64,000 nt of DNA from G963668345 sp965206025. GTDB lineage: Bacteria > Acidobacteriota > Terriglobia > Bryobacterales > UBA6623. Positions 45,103-54,516 of the stretch are shown here, piece by piece. A program made the position numbers and the translations under genes. The notes below the pieces were generated by a model. It was not told the origin of the DNA. It saw only the letters and a program-made list of their open reading frames with translations, and searched no databases. The stretch is taken from assembly GCA_965206025.1 (NCBI GenBank), contig CBDBIU010000005.1, forward strand, positions 620,001-684,000. The letters are read 5' to 3'. Position 1 is the first letter of the stretch. Every line of letters begins with the position of its first letter.

Positions 45103-45537
45103 TCAGATCGTTTCTTCCCCGTTTGCGCGTACTTCCAACACTTGTCGCAGCCGTTCGGGAATCGGGACCGATTTCATTTCCCCATCGCTGTCTTTTCGGA
45201 CGCAGACAACCGTCAGGCGGCCGCGGGCCACTTCGTGTTCACCGCAAGTGAAAGAGAATCGGTAACCGATTGAACTGCGTCCGATCTTGGCAACCGAGAG
45301 GTGGACCCCCAGCTCGTCACCGAATGCCACGGTCTTGACGAAATCGCAACTCGCCGACACCCGTGGGCAGAACACCGTGTCGAACGGCGGGTCTTTGCGT
45401 TTCTGAATCCCGAGGGACCGCAAGAACTCGGTTTCCGCCTCTTCCATGTAGCGGAAGTAGTTCGTGAAATGGATGATCCCGGCCGTGTCGGTGTCCTGCC
45501 AGTGGACCAGCCGCCGATAGTGGAATTCGTGTGCCAT
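45103..45537 (-). CDS. Acyl-CoA thioesterase (4HBT, YbgC-like)
   Basis: The protein has 144 residues with the hot-dog fold signature of YbgC/FadM-type thioesterases: the catalytic aspartate lies in WQDTDTAGIIHFTNYFRYME, followed by AETEFLRSLGI and SCDFVKTVAFGDELGVHLSV. It would release free acids from short-chain or aromatic acyl-CoAs in the cytoplasm. It follows the glycosyltransferase gene by 12 nt on the same strand, which suggests one transcript, although no shared pathway is evident. Its length is normal for the family. Confidence 0.9.
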   Translation of the reverse strand: MAHEFHYRRLVHWQDTDTAGIIHFTNYFRYMEEAETEFLRSLGIQKRKDPPFDTVFCPRVSASCDFVKTVAFGDELGVHLSVAKIGRSSIGYRFSFTCGEHEVARGRLTVVCVRKDSDGEMKSVPIPERLRQVLEVRANGEETI

Positions 45538-45549
45538 GGATCTGTAAAT

Positions 45550-46833
45550 CTACAGGGTCTCGTACACAGCCAGTGTCTCCTCGGCCACGCGGCGGCTGTG
45601 GAACCGCTCGTGGACAGCCTGGCGGCCCCTCTGCCCCATCCGGCGACCCTCGGCTCGGTTGTCGATCAGCCACTCGATCGAGCGGAGGAGGTCATCGACA
45701 TTGCCGGTCTCAAACAACAGCCCGCCGCCGGTTTTATTAATCAGTTCAGGGAAAATTCCCACCCGCGGCTGAACCACAGGTACGCCGCTAGCGAGCGCTT
45801 CGAGGACGTAGAGACCTTTCGGGGCGCGATAAGTCACCGGCACGGATAGGGCGTCGAGGCCGCTCAGGAAGTAGAGCTTTTGTTCGCGTCCGATCGAGCC
45901 CAGGTATTCGAAGTCGCCCTCCGATCCCCACTCCGCGACTTGTTGCCGAATGCGGTCGAGGTAGCCGTGATGCTCGGGGCCAAGCCATCCGGCGACGCGC
46001 AGGCGCAGGCGGGGCCCCGACGAGCCTCGCTTCTGAGTCAGCCGCCGCAAAGCCTCAGCCAACAGATGCAAGCCTTTTTCGGGACAGATGCGCGCCAAGT
46101 AGCCGACGACGAACTCGCCCCGGACGGCGTCTGGTTTAGAAGAGAATCCGTCCAGGCTAATCCCCGGCATCACAACATGGATCACGTCCGCGGAAATACC
46201 AAGATGGGGCGCCATAGCTTCAGCATGGTCTCGACACGGTGCGATGAATGCGTCCACGGAGGCGGCCATATGGCGCACCAGCTCAAAAGCGCGTTCCTTA
46301 TGTGGTGCTGGGAGGTTTGAGAGGAAAAAGTCCTCCCCTTGGAGCGAACAGCATACCGGGATGCCCAACTGCCCTTTGACGGCCGGCGCCATGCCGGCCA
46401 GCAGCGTATTCGTCAGGTGTACGACTTCGGGCCGACTCCGGCTTAACCACTCGATCAGCCTATCGAGTTCCTTTTTATGAGGTCCGTCGCTGCCTTCGAC
46501 GACGGAAACCGTCAGCGACCCGAGGTCCCGCGGCGCCGTCTTGACGGCGAACCGGGAGGCGAAGCGCAACAGCCGGCGATGGTCGAGCAGGCGGTCAAGA
46601 AACCCCGGCGTCCGCCGAAACAAAGAATACTTTTGCTGAAGGTAGACGTTGATGCCACCGTAGAAGACCCGCCCGAGGCTGACATCCTCTTCGTCGGTCC
46701 GAATGGGCGTATAGGTGGGGATGAGCTGGACGTCGTGGCCGAGTTCCAATAGCGCTGCGGCCAAGGCGTTGTCCCGCAGGCAATTGCCACAGATCATGCC
46801 CCCGGCCCCCGCCGTGATGTAGGCGATCTTCAT
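45550..46833 (-). CDS. Glycosyltransferase family 4 protein
   Basis: The protein has 427 residues with the GT-B fold. The N-terminal domain begins MKIAYITAGAGGMICGNCLR with the donor-acceptor loop at GGMICGNCLRDN; the C-terminal GT4 motif includes FVVGYLARICPEKGLHLLAE, EYLGSIGREQKLYFLSGLDA, then SVPVTYRAPKGLYVLEALAS, GVPVVQPRVGIFPELI with the donor-binding E-x7-E pair. It probably transfers an activated sugar in envelope polysaccharide or glycolipid synthesis. No other polysaccharide genes adjoin. The thioesterase gene follows by 12 nt. Confidence 0.9.
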   Translation of the reverse strand: MKIAYITAGAGGMICGNCLRDNALAAALLELGHDVQLIPTYTPIRTDEEDVSLGRVFYGGINVYLQQKYSLFRRTPGFLDRLLDHRRLLRFASRFAVKTAPRDLGSLTVSVVEGSDGPHKKELDRLIEWLSRSRPEVVHLTNTLLAGMAPAVKGQLGIPVCCSLQGEDFFLSNLPAPHKERAFELVRHMAASVDAFIAPCRDHAEAMAPHLGISADVIHVVMPGISLDGFSSKPDAVRGEFVVGYLARICPEKGLHLLAEALRRLTQKRGSSGPRLRLRVAGWLGPEHHGYLDRIRQQVAEWGSEGDFEYLGSIGREQKLYFLSGLDALSVPVTYRAPKGLYVLEALASGVPVVQPRVGIFPELINKTGGGLLFETGNVDDLLRSIEWLIDNRAEGRRMGQRGRQAVHERFHSRRVAEETLAVYETL

Positions 46834-46918
46834 GGAAAGCTACGGCTGTTCCGATTGTTTCGGCCGGTCGCCTTTCTCACCCTCTGCCGGCCGAAGTGCG
46901 CGGTGGAAAAGCGGGCTG

Positions 46919-48484
46919 CTAGTCGCCGGCCACGGGCGCGCCGGCGACAACCGCCGCGCCGCCCAGTTGCCTGCGCGGGAAATACTTGTTCAGCGTCTTC
47001 TCTGACGGAGGCGCGGTGAACAAAGACACGCCAACCAAAGTCACGAGAGAACAGACGAAGATCGTTGCCGCCGGCATCATGCCCAGAAACAGATACCTGC
47101 GGTCGCCCCCGTAGTCGCCCGCCTGAAACAGCAGCAGCCAAGCCGCGGCCGTGACCACAACGGAAGCAATGGCCCCTGCTCTTGTAACCCGACGCCAGTA
47201 GAGCGAAGCAAAGACCAAGGGGAAAAGGCTCGCAAAGCCGCTGAAACACCAAACGCCCAGCGTGAAGACGTGTCGAGGTTGGGCCAAAGAAAGCAGGTAA
47301 GTAACCGCCACCACGCCAACAATAAAACAACGCGCCAATCGGACGCGGTCGCGGTCGTCAAAGCGAGCTTCCCCGAAATAGTGGGTCACGATGTCGTGGG
47401 TGAACATCGTACCGAGGCAGAAAAACTGCGAGTCAAGGGAAGACATGATGGCCGCCAGAATGCCCGCGCCCAGAAGGCCCGCCAGCAACGGGCCGGTCAG
47501 CTTCTGCACCATGATGGCCAGTTCGGTGTTAGGAGGCACGCCGCTCGGAACGACCGGGGAGCCGTCAGGCATGACCGCCGCCGTCGCCCATACGCCGATC
47601 AGGATGCAGGGCACCCACACGACCATGATGAAGATCGGATGCGCCACCACCGTAAGCCGAAACGTTTTCGCCGAGCGGGCCGTTAGCCAGTGCTGAAACA
47701 GATGCGGAAACATGCCCACGGAAAAGGGAATGAAGAAATAGGTGAGGAACTGCAACTGGCTGATCTCCTCGCCGCGGATCAGTCTCTCGGGACGCGCTTC
47801 GAGCACTCTTTGGCTGGCCGCCGCCAGGCCGCCGAGCTTCGAGGAAATCACCACGAACGCGATCAGCCCGGTGACCATGAAAACACACGTCTGAAAGGTG
47901 TTCGCCCAGGCGGCGCCCCGCAGTCCGCCAAAGAAGACGTAGAGCAAAACCACGGCGCAAATAAATAGTCCAGAGAGCCACGGGGGAACGCCCCCTTGCG
48001 TCGCCGCGAACGTCTCCGGAAACGCCCCACGAGTCAGCGAGCGCACAACGCCTCCGGCCCCGAGGAGGCCCATCAGCAGGTAGGGGATCACCAGTCCGAC
48101 CAAGATGGGGAACAACAACAGGCCTAAAGTGTTACTTTCAAAACGATCTCGAAAGTATTGAATTTGAGTTATGTAGCCATGCCTCTTACCTATCGACCAT
48201 AGCCTGATTCCAACCAGAAAAAAGATCGCGGCGTGAATCAACCCGGACCAAGAAGCCATCATGCCGTAGACGCCAATGCCGGCCCGGAACGCTTCTCCCG
48301 TGCTGCCTACCAGCGCGAAGGCGGTCATGGTCGTCCCGAACACGGACATCAGCAACAGCACCGGACCGATCGAATGGCTGGCCAGAAAATAATCCCGGGC
48401 CGTGCCGCGGAAGAAGCGCCGGCTGAGCAAACCGAGGCCCAGCAACAGCAGCAGGTAGGCGGACATGACGACGAGCTGGGTCAT
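46919..48484 (-). CDS. Sodium:solute symporter (SSS family)
   Basis: The protein has 521 residues and about 13 membrane helices, with the SSS pattern: an N-terminal VVMSAYLLLLLGLGLLSRR, then SIGPVLLLMSVFGTTMTAFA, VLLYVFFGGLRGAAWANTFQ and LLGAGILAAIMSSLDSQFFC, which is the sodium-binding helix region. The substrate is not identifiable; solutes of this family include sugars, amino acids and organic acids. Its ATG overlaps the TGA of the small DUF3311 gene by 4 nt, a pair seen in many bacteria, where the small protein is regarded as a symporter accessory subunit. The glycosyltransferase gene follows at an 85-nt distance. Confidence 0.92.
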   Translation of the reverse strand: MTQLVVMSAYLLLLLGLGLLSRRFFRGTARDYFLASHSIGPVLLLMSVFGTTMTAFALVGSTGEAFRAGIGVYGMMASWSGLIHAAIFFLVGIRLWSIGKRHGYITQIQYFRDRFESNTLGLLLFPILVGLVIPYLLMGLLGAGGVVRSLTRGAFPETFAATQGGVPPWLSGLFICAVVLLYVFFGGLRGAAWANTFQTCVFMVTGLIAFVVISSKLGGLAAASQRVLEARPERLIRGEEISQLQFLTYFFIPFSVGMFPHLFQHWLTARSAKTFRLTVVAHPIFIMVVWVPCILIGVWATAAVMPDGSPVVPSGVPPNTELAIMVQKLTGPLLAGLLGAGILAAIMSSLDSQFFCLGTMFTHDIVTHYFGEARFDDRDRVRLARCFIVGVVAVTYLLSLAQPRHVFTLGVWCFSGFASLFPLVFASLYWRRVTRAGAIASVVVTAAAWLLLFQAGDYGGDRRYLFLGMMPAATIFVCSLVTLVGVSLFTAPPSEKTLNKYFPRRQLGGAAVVAGAPVAGD

Positions 48485-48714
48485 TCGCCGGCTGTCTCCT
48501 CGGGGGCTTGTTCGGCAAAGGCTTCGGCGTCAGACGGCCAAGCGAAGACCAGGGCCAGGTACCAAAGCAAGGCGGCGACAAGCGAGTACAGGGCGTGGTA
48601 GGCGAGCCCGACCGGCAAAAAGCCGAACAATAGCGTGGCGTCGTCCCAGAACCAGAAGTCCTGGTGGAGCACGGCCAACAGGAGGATGGCCAGGTAAACG
48701 GCTTTTTTCTTCAT
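48481..48714 (-). CDS. DUF3311 small membrane protein, symporter partner
   Basis: From ATG 48714 the protein has 77 residues and two membrane helices (AVYLAILLLAVLHQDFWFW; LFGFLPVGLAYHALYSLVAA plus LLWYLALVFAW). The HQDFWFWDD motif and the position just before an SSS symporter gene are typical of DUF3311. Its TGA overlaps the symporter ATG by 4 nt, so the two are translationally coupled. The frame is open upstream to 48876, but that part is basic and lacks the family's start. Confidence 0.88.
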   Translation of the reverse strand: MKKKAVYLAILLLAVLHQDFWFWDDATLLFGFLPVGLAYHALYSLVAALLWYLALVFAWPSDAEAFAEQAPEETAGE

Positions 48715-49266
48715 CGACTTGCCCGCGCCGGATCGGTCGAGGCTGTCGAATCGGTCAAACCGTGGGCGGCACGAAGACACCCCATCGCCCGGCCCGACCG
48801 ACGCTCCGTAACCCGACCCTAAAGGGTAGCAGGGGAGAGTATCCGTTTGTTCATCGCCCATGGGGACACTTGCCACAGCGGCACCATCCTCAAGTACGTA
48901 GGCCGTATCCCGTAGCGCGAAGCCGGCACCGTTTTCAGGCCGCGTAAGTCACTGGATTAATGGGGGTTATTAAAAATTTGGTTTGTTTCGTATTTTTTCT
49001 TCGCTCCTAGAGCGCTATGCCGGTCCGTGCGGTCTCCCCCTTTAGAATAGCGGGAGTGTCAAGTGCCTCCGTCGGGCGATGGGCGATTGGCTTCGAGTCC
49101 GGCCGGCAACCGGAGCGCCCCTGCGCTATTTACCCCCGCACCCGGTTGGAAAAGGCCGGTCCGCGGCGTGGAACGACTGAAGCCAGTGACCAGGGGAAAA
49201 GGCCGCGGGTCTGGGCCAAACGACGGCCCAGGCCCGCGCTACGGGACTTGACACGCCACGCGACCT
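48715..49266. other. Intergenic region without a recognised gene
   Basis: The plus-strand frames here (for example 49017-49322) have no family resemblance or signal peptide. An AT-rich stretch (about 48,955-49,010, AATTTGGTTTGTTTCGTATT) may contain the promoter of the DUF3311-symporter pair or the end of the flanking unit. No repeat was recognised. Confidence 0.5.
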
Positions 49267-50460
49267 CTAATCACCATCACCTAACTCCCCTGCTGCAAGT
49301 AGCCGCGTCTCCTCCGCGCTGACCAGCTCATACACATTGCCGCGCCACTCGATTTTGCGGGTGACCGCCGAGCGAACAAAGATGTATAGCCAGGCCCACG
49401 TCGCGATGGGGACGAACCAGAAATAAGCCCAGCCGAAGCGGTCGAGCCAGTCCTCGCGGTCGGGAAACATCAGGCGGGCGGCATAGCCGCGCATGGCGCC
49501 TTTCCCCATGCCGGGGATGATGGTGACGACCAACCCGGCCAGACCGAGCGGATTGCCGGCAAGGAGCGTCAATAAGCTGACGAGCATCGCTCCGCAATAG
49601 ACGATGTGACTGAGAAAGCCCGCCCACCACATGCCCCGCCGGTATACGCGGGTGATAATCAACTGGCGAGTGGCCCATCGCAGGAATTCGCGGCCGGAGC
49701 AGGCCCCGGTGCCGGCCACCATGCCTCCGGGAACAAAACGAATCCCTAGCTTCGAGGCGTTGAGCGCGGAAGACAGGCGATAGTCGTCGCTGACAGCGCC
49801 TTGCCAGAACTTTCGTATCTCCGCTCGGTCAAACACTTCTCGGCGGATGCCGGTGGCGCCTCCCCAAGCGAAGTTCTTATCGTTGCTGCTCATGTTGCCG
49901 GCGACGGTCGAATTCCAGACGCTGCGCAGCAGGGGCCAGAAGCCGCCGTCTTCGGGGAAATGCCAGCGAAAGCCGGTCGTGGCGCCGAGCGAGCGGTCCT
50001 CGAGCGGCGCGACGAGAGCCCGCAACCAACTGGATGCGACCTGTCCGTCGGAGTCGGCGAAAACGAAGACTTCGCTGGAGGAGCGCGCTTCGTCGACCGC
50101 GACCAGCAAGTTGTGCACCTTTTCGCCTTGTCCGTCAGGGGGCGGGCCGGCAATTACGACGCGCGCCCTCTCACCGAGCACGGTCTGGGCGGATCTGAGG
50201 CCCGGGTCCGACTCGCTTCGTGAAACGACAATCAATTCGTAATCGGGATAGTCTTGCTCGGCGAGCGTGAGCAGGTTGCGGCTGAGATCGTGCTCGAGAC
50301 CCTTAACGGGAACAATCAGAGTGGCCGGGGGATGGTAGTTCGAGGGCGGATCTTGAAGAGCAGACTGGACGTGCTCCAGGTAGCTCCGGCCGGCGCGGAT
50401 CGACCAAAAGGTTGCCAGGGTGGCCGGGATGACGAAAAACCAGAACAAGAACTCCAGCAC
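49267..50460 (-). CDS. Ceramide glucosyltransferase-like GT2/GT21 membrane protein
   Basis: The protein has 397 residues. A first membrane helix (LFWFFVIPATLATFWSI) precedes a GT-A domain with the D1, D2, D3 and R/QxxRW series of GT21: VVSRSESDPG, VFVFADSDGQVASSWLRAL, AVSDDYRLSSAL and EFLRWATRQ. Two to three C-terminal helices follow (GAMLVSLLTLLAGNPLGLAG, YFWFVPIATWAWLYIFV). Bacterial relatives add a sugar to a lipid such as ceramide or to hopanoids, at the cytoplasmic face of the membrane. The acceptor here is unknown. It appears monocistronic. Confidence 0.9.
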   Translation of the reverse strand: MLEFLFWFFVIPATLATFWSIRAGRSYLEHVQSALQDPPSNYHPPATLIVPVKGLEHDLSRNLLTLAEQDYPDYELIVVSRSESDPGLRSAQTVLGERARVVIAGPPPDGQGEKVHNLLVAVDEARSSSEVFVFADSDGQVASSWLRALVAPLEDRSLGATTGFRWHFPEDGGFWPLLRSVWNSTVAGNMSSNDKNFAWGGATGIRREVFDRAEIRKFWQGAVSDDYRLSSALNASKLGIRFVPGGMVAGTGACSGREFLRWATRQLIITRVYRRGMWWAGFLSHIVYCGAMLVSLLTLLAGNPLGLAGLVVTIIPGMGKGAMRGYAARLMFPDREDWLDRFGWAYFWFVPIATWAWLYIFVRSAVTRKIEWRGNVYELVSAEETRLLAAGELGDGD

Positions 50461-50729
50461 CGATCGAGTCTATCACAGGGTCGGCAAACCCACCCTCGTG
50501 CCGTGGGACTGGGTACCGGGGCAAACTGGTGGTGCTCTGACCAGAAGCTAATTCATAATAGGCAAGCTAGGTAAACCCTTGCCGATTAGGGCGGATCGAT
50601 CCAGCGGCGGTGAGACGTGGCTCGGTTCGCACTCGGGGGGAAGTGGCCAGCCACCTTAGAAATCTCCGCCACAGAGTCGTAACTTCGATGTGTCGGATGG
50701 AAGCCCGGCGAGACCAGCAGCCACTTGGT

Positions 50730-52676
50730 TCAGGCGTTGGCTTCGAGTTTTTCGGTCAGCTCCTGCCAGGCCTGCTCGCGGGCCTGGATGCGCTCGCGGC
50801 ACTCCTCCATGCGGGTGGTAATCTCGGCGGCGCGTTGGTGGTCTTTATAGGATTCACTGAGCCGGCGTTGAAGCTCGGCGGCCTCGGATTCCAGACGGCT
50901 GATCTCCGCTTCCAGTTCCCCGACTTGGCCGCGCAGGCGCTCGGCTTGCATGGGGTTCATCCGGGCGGCCTTCTTCGGCGAGTTCGTATCGTTGTTGCTG
51001 GGGCCGACCTCGCCGACCGGCGGCTCCAGCGATGCGCCGGGGGTCACTCGCTGGGCCCGGAGCGATTCTCGGCGGCGGTTCGTTTGCCAAAGATAGTCTT
51101 CGTAATTGCCAGGGAAGATCTCGACGCCGCCGTCTCCCACCGAGAAAATCTTGCCGGCAAGTTTGTCGATGAAGTAGCGGTCGTGGGAGACAAAGACGAT
51201 CGTTCCACTGAAGTCGAGCAGACTGCGAAGCAACACCTCTTTGGCCCGCAGATCAAGATGGTTTGTAGGCTCGTCGAGCAAGAGCAAGTTGCTCGGTTTG
51301 ACGAGCATGCGGGCTAGCGCATAGCGATTCCTTTCCCCACCCGATAGAACGCCGATGGTTTTGAAAACGTCGTCGCCGGAAAACAAGAAGCACCCCAGCA
51401 GGCTCCGCAGCTCGCCGTCGCCCGAGCGAGCCGCCGACCGGGCCAAATCATCGAACATTGAAACCTGGGGGTCCAACTCTTTGTACTGGTCTTGAGCGAA
51501 GTAGTCCACCTCGACGTTGTGCCCAACGATGCGCTCTCCCCCGGTTAGGGGCTCGTCTCCGGACAAGAGCCGGATGAGGGTCGATTTCCCGGCGCCGTTG
51601 GGACCAATCAGCGCAATGCGATCCCGGCGTTCCATGATGAAGCTAAGATCCGAAAAAACCTCTTGGGGTCCGTAAGTCTTAGCCACATGCTGGAACTCCA
51701 TAACGATGCGGCCGCTGGCCTTCGGCTGCGGGAATCGGAAGTGGACCGTGCTTTCTTCCTCGGGCAGTTCGATTCGCTCGATCTTGGCCAGCTGCTTGAC
51801 GCGGCTCTGCACCTGCACGGCCTTGGTCGCTTTGTAGCGGAATCGGCTGATGAACGATTCGAGATGGCGAATGTGATCCTGCTGATTCTTATAGGCGGCC
51901 CGGACCTGCTCGATCCTCTGCTGCCGCAAGGTTTCGTAGCGGGAGTAATTTCCGGCGTAGAAGTGAACTTTCCGGTTCCAGATTTCGATGATGCTTTTAA
52001 CCGTGGCGTCGACAAAAAAGCGATCGTGCGAGACGAGAATAAAGGCGAAAGGGTATTGTGCGAGATATCCCTCCAGCCAGTTGCGGGTTTCGAGGTCGAG
52101 GTGGTTCGTCGGCTCGTCGAGAAGCAGCAGGTTCGGCTTCTCGAGCAGCAGCTTCGTCAGAGCGATGCGCATCTGCCAGCCGCCGGAAAACTCTTCGGTC
52201 CTTCGATTCCAGTCCTGTTTGGTGAACCCAAGACCCCCTAGCACAGCACCTACTTGCGCCTCTTTCGAGTACCCCTCAAGGACGTGATAACGATCGTGAA
52301 CCCACTGGTAGCGTTTGGCGACAGCGTCATATTCGGTGCCTGCGGGATCGAGAGACGACATCTTATCCGCTAACCGGTTCTGTTCACTCTCCAGAGCCAG
52401 GACCTCGTCGAACACGGCCACGCACTCGTCGAAAACCGTGCGCCCGGAAAGCGAGAGACCGTCCTGCGGCAAATAGCCAATCCGCAAGTTTTTCTGCCGG
52501 CTGATACGCCCCTGATCGAGGGGATCTAGGCCGGCCAGAATCTTCAGCAGCGTGGTCTTGCCGCTGCCGTTGGCGCCGACGATACCGATCCGGGCCTGGG
52601 GCGTGATGAGCCAGTCCAGGCCTTCAAACAGCACCTTCTCGCCGTAGCGGATCGAGGCGGCGGAGAGCTGAATCAT
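50730..52676 (-). CDS. ABC-F family ATPase (Uup/YheS type)
   Basis: The protein has 648 residues with two nucleotide-binding domains. Domain 1 has Walker A GANGSGKTT, signature FSGGWQMR and Walker B LLLLDEPTNHLDL; domain 2 has GPNGAGKST, LSGGERNR and LLLLDEPTNHLDL. No membrane part exists. The linker between the domains and a C-terminal coiled coil (RLRGQVGELEAEISRLESEA...) are those of Uup/YheS-type ribosome-associated factors. It should act on the ribosome, either in translation quality control or drug protection; which of these cannot be told. It stands alone on the minus strand, upstream of guaB in sequence order but separately transcribed. Confidence 0.94.
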   Translation of the reverse strand: MIQLSAASIRYGEKVLFEGLDWLITPQARIGIVGANGSGKTTLLKILAGLDPLDQGRISRQKNLRIGYLPQDGLSLSGRTVFDECVAVFDEVLALESEQNRLADKMSSLDPAGTEYDAVAKRYQWVHDRYHVLEGYSKEAQVGAVLGGLGFTKQDWNRRTEEFSGGWQMRIALTKLLLEKPNLLLLDEPTNHLDLETRNWLEGYLAQYPFAFILVSHDRFFVDATVKSIIEIWNRKVHFYAGNYSRYETLRQQRIEQVRAAYKNQQDHIRHLESFISRFRYKATKAVQVQSRVKQLAKIERIELPEEESTVHFRFPQPKASGRIVMEFQHVAKTYGPQEVFSDLSFIMERRDRIALIGPNGAGKSTLIRLLSGDEPLTGGERIVGHNVEVDYFAQDQYKELDPQVSMFDDLARSAARSGDGELRSLLGCFLFSGDDVFKTIGVLSGGERNRYALARMLVKPSNLLLLDEPTNHLDLRAKEVLLRSLLDFSGTIVFVSHDRYFIDKLAGKIFSVGDGGVEIFPGNYEDYLWQTNRRRESLRAQRVTPGASLEPPVGEVGPSNNDTNSPKKAARMNPMQAERLRGQVGELEAEISRLESEAAELQRRLSESYKDHQRAAEITTRMEECRERIQAREQAWQELTEKLEANA

Positions 52677-52739
52677 ATGTTTTCAGTGTAACGTTGGGAT
52701 CTCGCGGCGGTTGGGACAATGTGTGCCGACCCCGGTAGC

Positions 52740-52764
52740 GGGCCGACGCGGTGCGCGGCCCTAC
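52740..52764 (-). repeat. REP-like hairpin
   Basis: On the minus strand, GTAG is followed by GGCCGCG-CAC-CGCGTCGGCC, an imperfect palindrome resembling in layout the GTAG-headed units at 9,930 and 39,554. Confidence 0.55.
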
Positions 52765-52937
52765 AAATAATGCTCGTTCAACGCCGACTACCCGAACTCT
52801 CGTGAGAAATGTGGGCTAGCCGTCTGAACCGCCGTATCTAGCAACCTCAGCGTCTGTTTCAAACGCCGGGCCGCCCACGACGAGGGTTTCTGTCAATTCA
52901 AACGGAACTAGAAAACTTGCGCCACGACGGCGTTCGA

Positions 52938-52977
52938 TGTCGCCACGTATGGCGACACAGCACGCAAGAATGCGTGC
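52938..52977 (-). repeat. Two adjacent hairpins downstream of guaB
   Basis: TGTCGCCA-CGTA-TGGCGACA and GCACGCA-AGAA-TGCGTGC follow each other at a two-base distance. They could end the guaB transcript, but no T-run follows on either strand, and a REP-type repeat is as likely. Confidence 0.7.
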
Positions 52978-53055
52978 GCCACCAAAGAGCAAGGCCACGG
53001 ATCTGGCGAGCGAGTGATGCGCGAAGAGGAAAGGCGCCGGCTCGGGGTGGAGGAA

Positions 53056-54516
53056 TCATCTTTCCGCTTGATAGTTCGGCGCTTCCTTGGTAATCAAGAC
53101 GTCGTGGACGTGCGCTTCGCGCAAGCCGGCCGACGAAACGCGGACAAAACGCGTCTTTTCTTGCAGCTCGGGAATCGTCCCGCAGCCGCAGTAGCCCATG
53201 CCGGATTTGACGCCGCCCACAAGTTGGTGGACGAGGTCGCCGAGGAGCCCTTTATAGGGAACGCGGCCTTCGACCCCTTCGGGGACCAGTTTGCCGCCGG
53301 CCGGATCCTGCCCGTAGCGCTCGCTGCTGCCACTGGCCATTGCGCCCATCGATCCCATGCCTCGATAGGCTTTGTAGGTCCGGCCCTGGTAAAGCACGGT
53401 TTCGCCCGGGCTCTCTTCGGTGCCGGCCAGCAGGCTGCCGACCATGACGCAATCGGCGCCGGCCGCTACCGCTTTAGTAACGTCGCCGGAATACTTGATG
53501 CCGCCGTCGGCAATGAGAGGCACGCCGGCCTCGTGCGCGGGCTTCGCGCATTCGTGGATCGCGGTGATCTGGGGAACTCCCGCGCCGGAGATGACTCTCG
53601 TGGTGCAGATCGAGCCGGGACCGATCCCGACCTTGACCGCATCCACCCCCAGGCTGATGAGGTCCTTGACGGCTTCCGCGGTGGCCACGTTGCCGGCGAC
53701 AAGCTGAAGGTCCGGGAGAGCGCGCCGCAGTTCCTTGACGGCGTCCGCCACCCGGCTCGAGTGCCCGTGCGCGGTATCAATCGCCAGAACATCCACGCTC
53801 TTGGCCGCCAGCGCCTGGGCCCGCTCCAAATAGTCTCCCGAGGCGCCGACGGCCGCGCCCACCAGCAGCCGGCCGTGTGCGTCTTTCGCGGCGATCGGAT
53901 AGTCGAGCTTCTTCTGAATGTCCTTGACAGTGATCAGACCCTTGAGCACGTAGTTTTCATCCACCACCAAGAGCTTTTCGATGCGGTGTTTCTGAAGGAT
54001 TTCTTCCGCTTCCTCCAGAGTCGTGCCGACACCCACGGTGACCAGCTTTTCCTTGGTCATGACCTCGCCGATCGGCATGTCCAGCCGGGTCTCGAACCGC
54101 AAATCGCGATTGGTGAGGATGCCGGCGAGCTTGCCCTCTCGGGTGATCGGCACGCCCGATATGCGGTAGCGCTTCATCAACTCCAGGGCTTCGTGAATCT
54201 TGTTGTCCGGCGACATGGTGATCGGATCGACGATCATGCCGCTTTCACTACGCTTTACGCGATCCACCTCCTCGGCCTGCCGTTCGACGGGCATGTTTCG
54301 ATGGATGAAACCCAGCCCGCCCTGGCGGGCAAGCGCTATCGCCAGCCGCGATTCGCTAACCGTATCCATCGCCGCGCTGACGAGCGGAATGTTGATCCCA
54401 ATCTTGCGGGTCAGCTTGGTTGTCGTGTCGACCTCGGCCGGCAACACGGAACTGAAGGAGGGAACCAGAAGAACGTCGTCGAAGGTGAGGGCTTCGGGGA
54501 CGGGACTATTGACCAT
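53056..54516 (-). CDS. guaB: IMP dehydrogenase
   Basis: The protein has 486 residues and is the rate-limiting enzyme of guanine nucleotide synthesis (IMP to XMP with NAD). It begins with TFDDVLLVPSFSSVLP and LVSAAMDTVSESRLA. Two CBS domains are inserted (MIVDPITMSPDNKIHEALEL, RISGVPITREGKLAGI; MTKEKLVTVGVGTTLEEAEE, IEKLLVVDENYVLKGLI). The active-site cysteine is in GIGPGSICTTRV (about residue 305), the phosphate-binding loop includes ADGGIKYSGDV and GSLLAGTEESPGE, and the flap has GRTYKAYRGMGSMGAM. All are intact. Cytoplasmic tetramer. Its neighbours are unrelated, so it is probably transcribed alone. Confidence 0.97.
   Translation of the reverse strand: MVNSPVPEALTFDDVLLVPSFSSVLPAEVDTTTKLTRKIGINIPLVSAAMDTVSESRLAIALARQGGLGFIHRNMPVERQAEEVDRVKRSESGMIVDPITMSPDNKIHEALELMKRYRISGVPITREGKLAGILTNRDLRFETRLDMPIGEVMTKEKLVTVGVGTTLEEAEEILQKHRIEKLLVVDENYVLKGLITVKDIQKKLDYPIAAKDAHGRLLVGAAVGASGDYLERAQALAAKSVDVLAIDTAHGHSSRVADAVKELRRALPDLQLVAGNVATAEAVKDLISLGVDAVKVGIGPGSICTTRVISGAGVPQITAIHECAKPAHEAGVPLIADGGIKYSGDVTKAVAAGADCVMVGSLLAGTEESPGETVLYQGRTYKAYRGMGSMGAMASGSSERYGQDPAGGKLVPEGVEGRVPYKGLLGDLVHQLVGGVKSGMGYCGCGTIPELQEKTRFVRVSSAGLREAHVHDVLITKEAPNYQAER

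Larger units (their letters stand above)
52677..53055. other. Intergenic region with REP-like unit and two hairpins
   Basis: No gene was found between guaB and the ABC-F gene. It holds a GTAG-headed hairpin (52740-52764), a copy of the dispersed repeat (52801-52820), and two adjacent hairpins (52938-52977). Confidence 0.6.

Noticed and set aside
49017..49322. 101-codon plus-strand frame after symporter genes
   Set aside because: Composition is basic and low in hydrophobic pattern, with no family match and overlap with the end of the GT21 gene.
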